54,230 bases of DNA from an uncultured Lachnospiraceae bacterium. Its GTDB lineage: Bacteria; Bacillota; Clostridia; Lachnospirales; Lachnospiraceae. Shown here piece after piece: positions 50,671 through 54,230 of this stretch; the first letter of the stretch is position 1, and each line of letters opens with the position of its first letter. The notes beneath the pieces are model-generated. The model saw only the letters and a program-made list of their open reading frames with translations. It searched no databases and had not been told where the DNA came from. Where the stretch lies: the NCBI GenBank assembly GCA_910577015.1, contig CAJTKU010000018.1:1-54230 (forward strand), given 5' to 3'. Made by a program: the position numbers and the translations under genes.

Positions 50671-51156
50671 TTATTTAATCTTATCTGTTAAGAAGGACAT
50701 AAAAGCCTCTTTTGTACCTTCCCTAAATCCCTTTTTATCCAAAGTAACCGTCATACTTCCTTTTGTAAAAAGAATAATCAGATTCTTGGTTTCGATATAA
50801 TTTTCAACATCCGAAAATGGAATGTGGTTATTCCCCTTTGCAGAAGTAACAGAAATATCCTCGCCAACTTCCACGCGATAGGTTAAGGCTGAATTGCGAA
50901 ACAGGGTATCCACCCGTTCTTTTTCTATTTGAATCGACTTCTTTTTCTTGAGTTTAAATAATACTATGATGAAAAGAGGAGCGAGTTCAACCAGCAAAAG
51001 AACAGGACGCTTCATAACGATTGACAGGGCTGCAATCAGAATGAATATCACCAGCATGGAGCGGTATCCGGCCTTAAACATGCAATCCCACCATGCCCCT
51101 ACGCTTTCTTCAAGGACATCCGGTGTATATTCATACTCATTAACAAAATGCTGCAT
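50671..51156 (-). CDS. YcxB-like membrane protein
   Basis: A 161-residue protein with a hydrophobic pair of helices at about residues 32-67 (SMLVIFILIAALSIVM and LLLVELAPLFIIVLF) and a C-terminal globular part with ISVTSAKGNNHIPFSDVENY and IILFTKGSMTV, which fits the YcxB-like C-terminal domain. Function unknown. It lies 44 bp downstream of the DUF2142 gene on the same strand and probably shares its transcript. Confidence 0.8.
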   Translation of the reverse strand: MQHFVNEYEYTPDVLEESVGAWWDCMFKAGYRSMLVIFILIAALSIVMKRPVLLLVELAPLFIIVLFKLKKKKSIQIEKERVDTLFRNSALTYRVEVGEDISVTSAKGNNHIPFSDVENYIETKNLIILFTKGSMTVTLDKKGFREGTKEAFMSFLTDKIK

Positions 51157-51200
51157 TTCATTTCCTCCATATCACAATTTATATAGTTATTATAAAATTT

Positions 51201-52559
51201 CTATAGCACGGGAACATCCAGATAAAACGGCAGCGCGCTTACATACACCATAACTAATAGAGAAGCCACAATCCCCGTCATTACCAGAACAGACAATATG
51301 TTTTTCCACTTCTCGGGACTCTTCCTCCAGAGAGGCAGTTTTTCCAATCCATGGGCGACATAATACATAAGGGGAATCAGGCCCGGCATAATATATCTTC
51401 CCTGTGCCTGATAGTCTTTCGTATAAGCATATTGAATCAACAATATGACAGGCATGGCAATACAGAATACCATGATTATGTGGAAAAACACGTTAAGCCA
51501 ATTTCTTTCCGTACGGGGTTCTCCACCTGTACTCTTGCAAAAAATCATTCCCACAATACCCAATGCAAAAATGCCAAGATAAAAAAGATATATTATTTTC
51601 CACGTAAACAAAGTAGTAGAACCGTAGTTGGCAATAAAACTGAGCGCAACCTTCATAAAAAAGTTTGTCCCAAACAGCATGGAAAATAAAGATTTCCCCT
51701 GACTGAAATGGGTTTCCCTGATAATGCCGTAAGAACGAACCAGTTTATCCATGGATGTCAGACCTATTATATCACCGTCATAAAGAATAAAATTCCGGAT
51801 AAACTGCCAGCTGATACACAGAAGTACAACAACCGAAATCATGATTCCCTTTTTTAAAAACGGCTTCCAGTCACAGCGCCACTTTCCACCCTCTTTCTTT
51901 ATGAAATAAGCAATAAATAGCAGGATACTCCCCAAAATAAACCCGTAACCGTTATAATACGAAAGAGCGCATAAAATCACACCTGTTGTTAAAAGCGCAC
52001 AGGATTTAAAGGAAAAGCCGTCGCCATACCCCCTCACCAGCCCATAAAGCATCAATGCCGTTGAGAGAAGGCACATGGAATCCGGATTGGTATAGGTGTG
52101 CAGAAACAAGCTCTGTGGCAGAAAAGTCACCAGAAAGCAGAACAGCCACCTGACCCTGTCATCCCGAAACAGTTTCTTTCCCAACAGCAGGACAATATAT
52201 GCCATAATAAAGCCAAATGTCACATTTACCAGTCTGGCAGTATACAAAAGCGCCAGCGGGGAATCCGTAAACAAATTTACAAACCGCATAACATATCCCT
52301 GAACCATATACGGAAGCAATGTGTAGAAACCATAAGTCCACCTGCAGTTTCCGCTGAAAAGCTCCTCCTCATATCCGGTGGGAATAGTGCCATGGTTGCA
52401 GACATAAAGCGGCACCTTGTATCTGGAATGTTCATCCGGCGGATTCGGCAGTGAGGGAAAAGTATCGTTTAACGGCTGATTAAGTGCAATGGTAAGCGCC
52501 ACAATAAGATAAAGCGCAAAATAAAACAAGGTAATGCTTTTCTCTTTATTCCACTTCAT
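51201..52559 (-). CDS. DUF2142-family polytopic membrane protein (glycosyltransferase-like)
   Basis: A 452-residue protein with about ten hydrophobic helices. The extracytoplasmic first loop has PNPPDEHSRY, typical of DUF2142, and later LHTYTNPDSMCLLSTALM and YTKDYQAQGRYIMPGLIPLM. These proteins are GT-C-like and may use lipid-linked sugars, but the reaction is unknown. It precedes the YcxB-like gene and follows the amylase gene by 33 bp on the same strand. Confidence 0.85.
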   Translation of the reverse strand: MKWNKEKSITLFYFALYLIVALTIALNQPLNDTFPSLPNPPDEHSRYKVPLYVCNHGTIPTGYEEELFSGNCRWTYGFYTLLPYMVQGYVMRFVNLFTDSPLALLYTARLVNVTFGFIMAYIVLLLGKKLFRDDRVRWLFCFLVTFLPQSLFLHTYTNPDSMCLLSTALMLYGLVRGYGDGFSFKSCALLTTGVILCALSYYNGYGFILGSILLFIAYFIKKEGGKWRCDWKPFLKKGIMISVVVLLCISWQFIRNFILYDGDIIGLTSMDKLVRSYGIIRETHFSQGKSLFSMLFGTNFFMKVALSFIANYGSTTLFTWKIIYLFYLGIFALGIVGMIFCKSTGGEPRTERNWLNVFFHIIMVFCIAMPVILLIQYAYTKDYQAQGRYIMPGLIPLMYYVAHGLEKLPLWRKSPEKWKNILSVLVMTGIVASLLVMVYVSALPFYLDVPVL

Positions 52560-52592
52560 GACAAACTGTCCTTTCTTTTTATAAATACCTTC

Positions 52593-53906
52593 TTACACTT
52601 CGCATTTCCAGAAAAAAGCGCTGTAGGCAGGCAAAAGACTTCCACCGCCAAAATCATGTTCACTGCCGTTAATCAAATCTACCGCTTTGCCGCAGCCCGC
52701 GTCAAAATGCGCAGTAAAATCACTGCCCTCTGCATTAATGGCAACCAATACCCTTTCTCCTTCTGTTTTCCTTTCAAATATGCACTGCTTATTTGTCAGC
52801 AGAACCGAGCGGAAATCTCCCCAATTTAACGCCTTGGAGCATTTTTTAGCCTCAGTCAGCCTTGCAATAAAATCTGTCAGGTCATTCCACTCCGGTTTTT
52901 CAAAACAGGGCCTTAATGCCTGGTCTCCCTGCCTCTTTTCTCCCAGACACCCCCACTCGCTCCCATAATATACGCAGGGAATACCGGGCATTCCAAACAT
53001 AAGCGCATAGATAAGCGGCAGATGGTTTTTATCCGACAAAATACTTGCCACTCTTGTCACATCATGGTTGTCCACAAATGATAACATGTGTTTCCCTTTA
53101 TATAACGTCCAATTTTCAGGTCCAAATTGCCTGAGCAGGGAGTGGTTGATTTCAAACATATTCATGCTGTTAAAACTGGAAAACAGCCCCTTATAACATT
53201 CATAATTGGTTGCCGAATGCAGCATGGCATCATTGACCAGCCGGTTGTAATCACCGTGAAGCATTTCACCCAGCAGGAAGAAATCTGCCTTTCTGCCGTC
53301 ACAATGGCTTCTCAATCTTCTTACAAAATCCTCGTCAAGACTGTACGCCACATCCAGTCTAAGCCCGTCTATGTCAAATTCTTCTATCCAATAGTCCACG
53401 CTCTCCAGAAGATATCTGACTACCTCTTCATTTCTCAGGTTCAGTTTTACCAAATCATAATTCCCCTCCCAGCCTTCATACCATAAACCGTCATGGTATG
53501 GGGAATCCCCATCAAAAGCAATCCGGTAAAACCACCCCGTATAAGGGGAACTTTCCCTGTTTTTCAACACATCCTGAAAAGGTCCGAAACCGCGTCCCAC
53601 ATGGTTAAACACGCCGTCAAGCACCACACGGATGCCTTTTTCATGCAGTTTTTTACAAACTTCTTTAAAATCCTCATTCGTTCCCAGACGGGTATCTATC
53701 TTCCTGTAATCCCTTGTATTGTAGCCATGTGTATCCGACTCAAATACCGGGGAAAAATATACCGCATTGATTCCCAGTTTTTCCAAGTGGGGGAGCCAGT
53801 CAATCACCTTTCTTATCCTTGATTCCGGTATCCCGTCATTTTCAAACGGCGCGCCGGTAAATCCCAACGGATATATCTGATAAAATACACTTTCTTCTGC
53901 CCACAT
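52593..53906 (-). CDS. GH13 alpha-amylase-family glucan hydrolase
   Basis: Cytosolic glycosidase of 437 residues, without a signal peptide. GH13 regions are readable: DGVFNHVG (region I), DGLRLDVA with the nucleophile Asp (II), FLLGEML with the acid/base Glu (III) and FVDNHDV with the third Asp (IV). It resembles neopullulanase/maltodextrin-degrading enzymes but lacks an N-terminal CBM34-like domain. The ATG at 53906 has GAGGAG four bases upstream; an in-frame ATG 41 codons earlier lies in the leader. It probably degrades imported maltodextrins. A promoter is visible 95 bp upstream. Confidence 0.92.
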   Translation of the reverse strand: MWAEESVFYQIYPLGFTGAPFENDGIPESRIRKVIDWLPHLEKLGINAVYFSPVFESDTHGYNTRDYRKIDTRLGTNEDFKEVCKKLHEKGIRVVLDGVFNHVGRGFGPFQDVLKNRESSPYTGWFYRIAFDGDSPYHDGLWYEGWEGNYDLVKLNLRNEEVVRYLLESVDYWIEEFDIDGLRLDVAYSLDEDFVRRLRSHCDGRKADFFLLGEMLHGDYNRLVNDAMLHSATNYECYKGLFSSFNSMNMFEINHSLLRQFGPENWTLYKGKHMLSFVDNHDVTRVASILSDKNHLPLIYALMFGMPGIPCVYYGSEWGCLGEKRQGDQALRPCFEKPEWNDLTDFIARLTEAKKCSKALNWGDFRSVLLTNKQCIFERKTEGERVLVAINAEGSDFTAHFDAGCGKAVDLINGSEHDFGGGSLLPAYSAFFWKCEV

Positions 53907-53999
53907 ATTTCTCCTCATTTCTGCGCTGCTCTTTTTAGGCGTTAACGGATTTGTGCAAGCAACGCACAGACACAAACCCATATGCTGTCCTAATGAACC

Positions 54000-54028
54000 A
54001 TTATACCCAATTTGGCAAATTCTGTCCA
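54000..54028 (-). promoter_or_regulatory. Promoter of the GH13 gene
   Basis: On the minus strand TGGACA, 17 bases, TATAAT. It lies about 95 bp upstream of the GH13 start codon and is a near-consensus housekeeping promoter. The leader region 53907-53990 shows no clear cre site. Confidence 0.75.
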
Positions 54029-54230
54029 TAGCAACAAACCTACGTCCCTGTTCAAGCTTTGCGTGGCTGACAGCTATTTTTTATTTGCAAAAAAATCTAA
54101 AATATTATTTAGTCCCAAAAGTGCGTTTTCATCATCAACAGCAGGTTTTTCATTAAGTATTATGGCTATATACCGCCTCATGAATGTTATAGCAGTTCAT
54201 ATGATGCAAAAGCGTACAAGCTGTACTATA

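Overview
The window reads as chromosomal DNA of an anaerobic, endospore-forming Clostridia, most likely Lachnospiraceae. The evidence is a complete spoIIAA-spoIIAB-sigF operon, spoVAA/AB/AC/AD, a T-box ahead of valS, an EFR1 flavodoxin/ferredoxin fusion, a PadR/DUF1700/DUF4097 operon and strong GGAGG ribosome sites. No rRNA, tRNA, CRISPR array, intact insertion sequence or integrase was seen.

Layout. 0-5.6 kb: aldo/keto reductase and EFR1 genes divergent from a LysR regulator; an EF-hand-like protein; spoVAD. 5.9-14.5 kb: a small XRE regulator, a flavoprotein, a lipoprotein and a dlt-like envelope cluster (Asp/Glu-type racemase, adenylating ligase, carrier protein, MBOAT acyltransferase, SGNH protein) with a transglutaminase upstream. 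14.8-19.9 kb: a zinc-ribbon/proline-repeat membrane protein, a TPR/DUF4125 protein and an RsmF-like methyltransferase. 20.2-26.1 kb: accessory-looking island with a P-loop kinase, CPBP protease, two acetyltransferases, a Panacea (DUF4065/SocA-like) antitoxin paired with a membrane protein, a phased DnaA-box array and an XRE/TPR regulator. 26.2-33.7 kb: one giant secreted RHS/YD-repeat protein without a visible toxin tip. 33.9-38.7 kb: the sporulation block (spoVAC, spoVAB, spoVAA, GH25 lysozyme, sigF, spoIIAB, spoIIAA). 38.8-44.4 kb: TPR protein, a 49-aa gene, folC, T-box-controlled valS. 44.7-54.2 kb: membrane zinc-ribbon protein, ECF S-component plus pyridoxal-type kinase, PadR envelope-stress operon, Rpn/PDDEXK protein, YcxB, DUF2142 and a GH13 amylase-family enzyme.

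Main points. (1) The dlt-like cluster may load an amino acid other than D-alanine: a racemase lies directly before the ligase, and the SGNH protein has Cys where Ser is expected. (2) spoVAC and spoVAD keep order and orientation but are 28.6 kb apart, which suggests an insertion or rearrangement. (3) Two families of long intergenic palindromes recur at least seven times. Their arms can differ completely between copies yet stay perfectly self-complementary, they nest in one another, and several overlap stop codons. (4) The Panacea/membrane-protein pair is a candidate toxin-antitoxin module with an uncharacterised effector, next to four DnaA-box-like sites. All calls come from reading motifs and composition; no database search was run.
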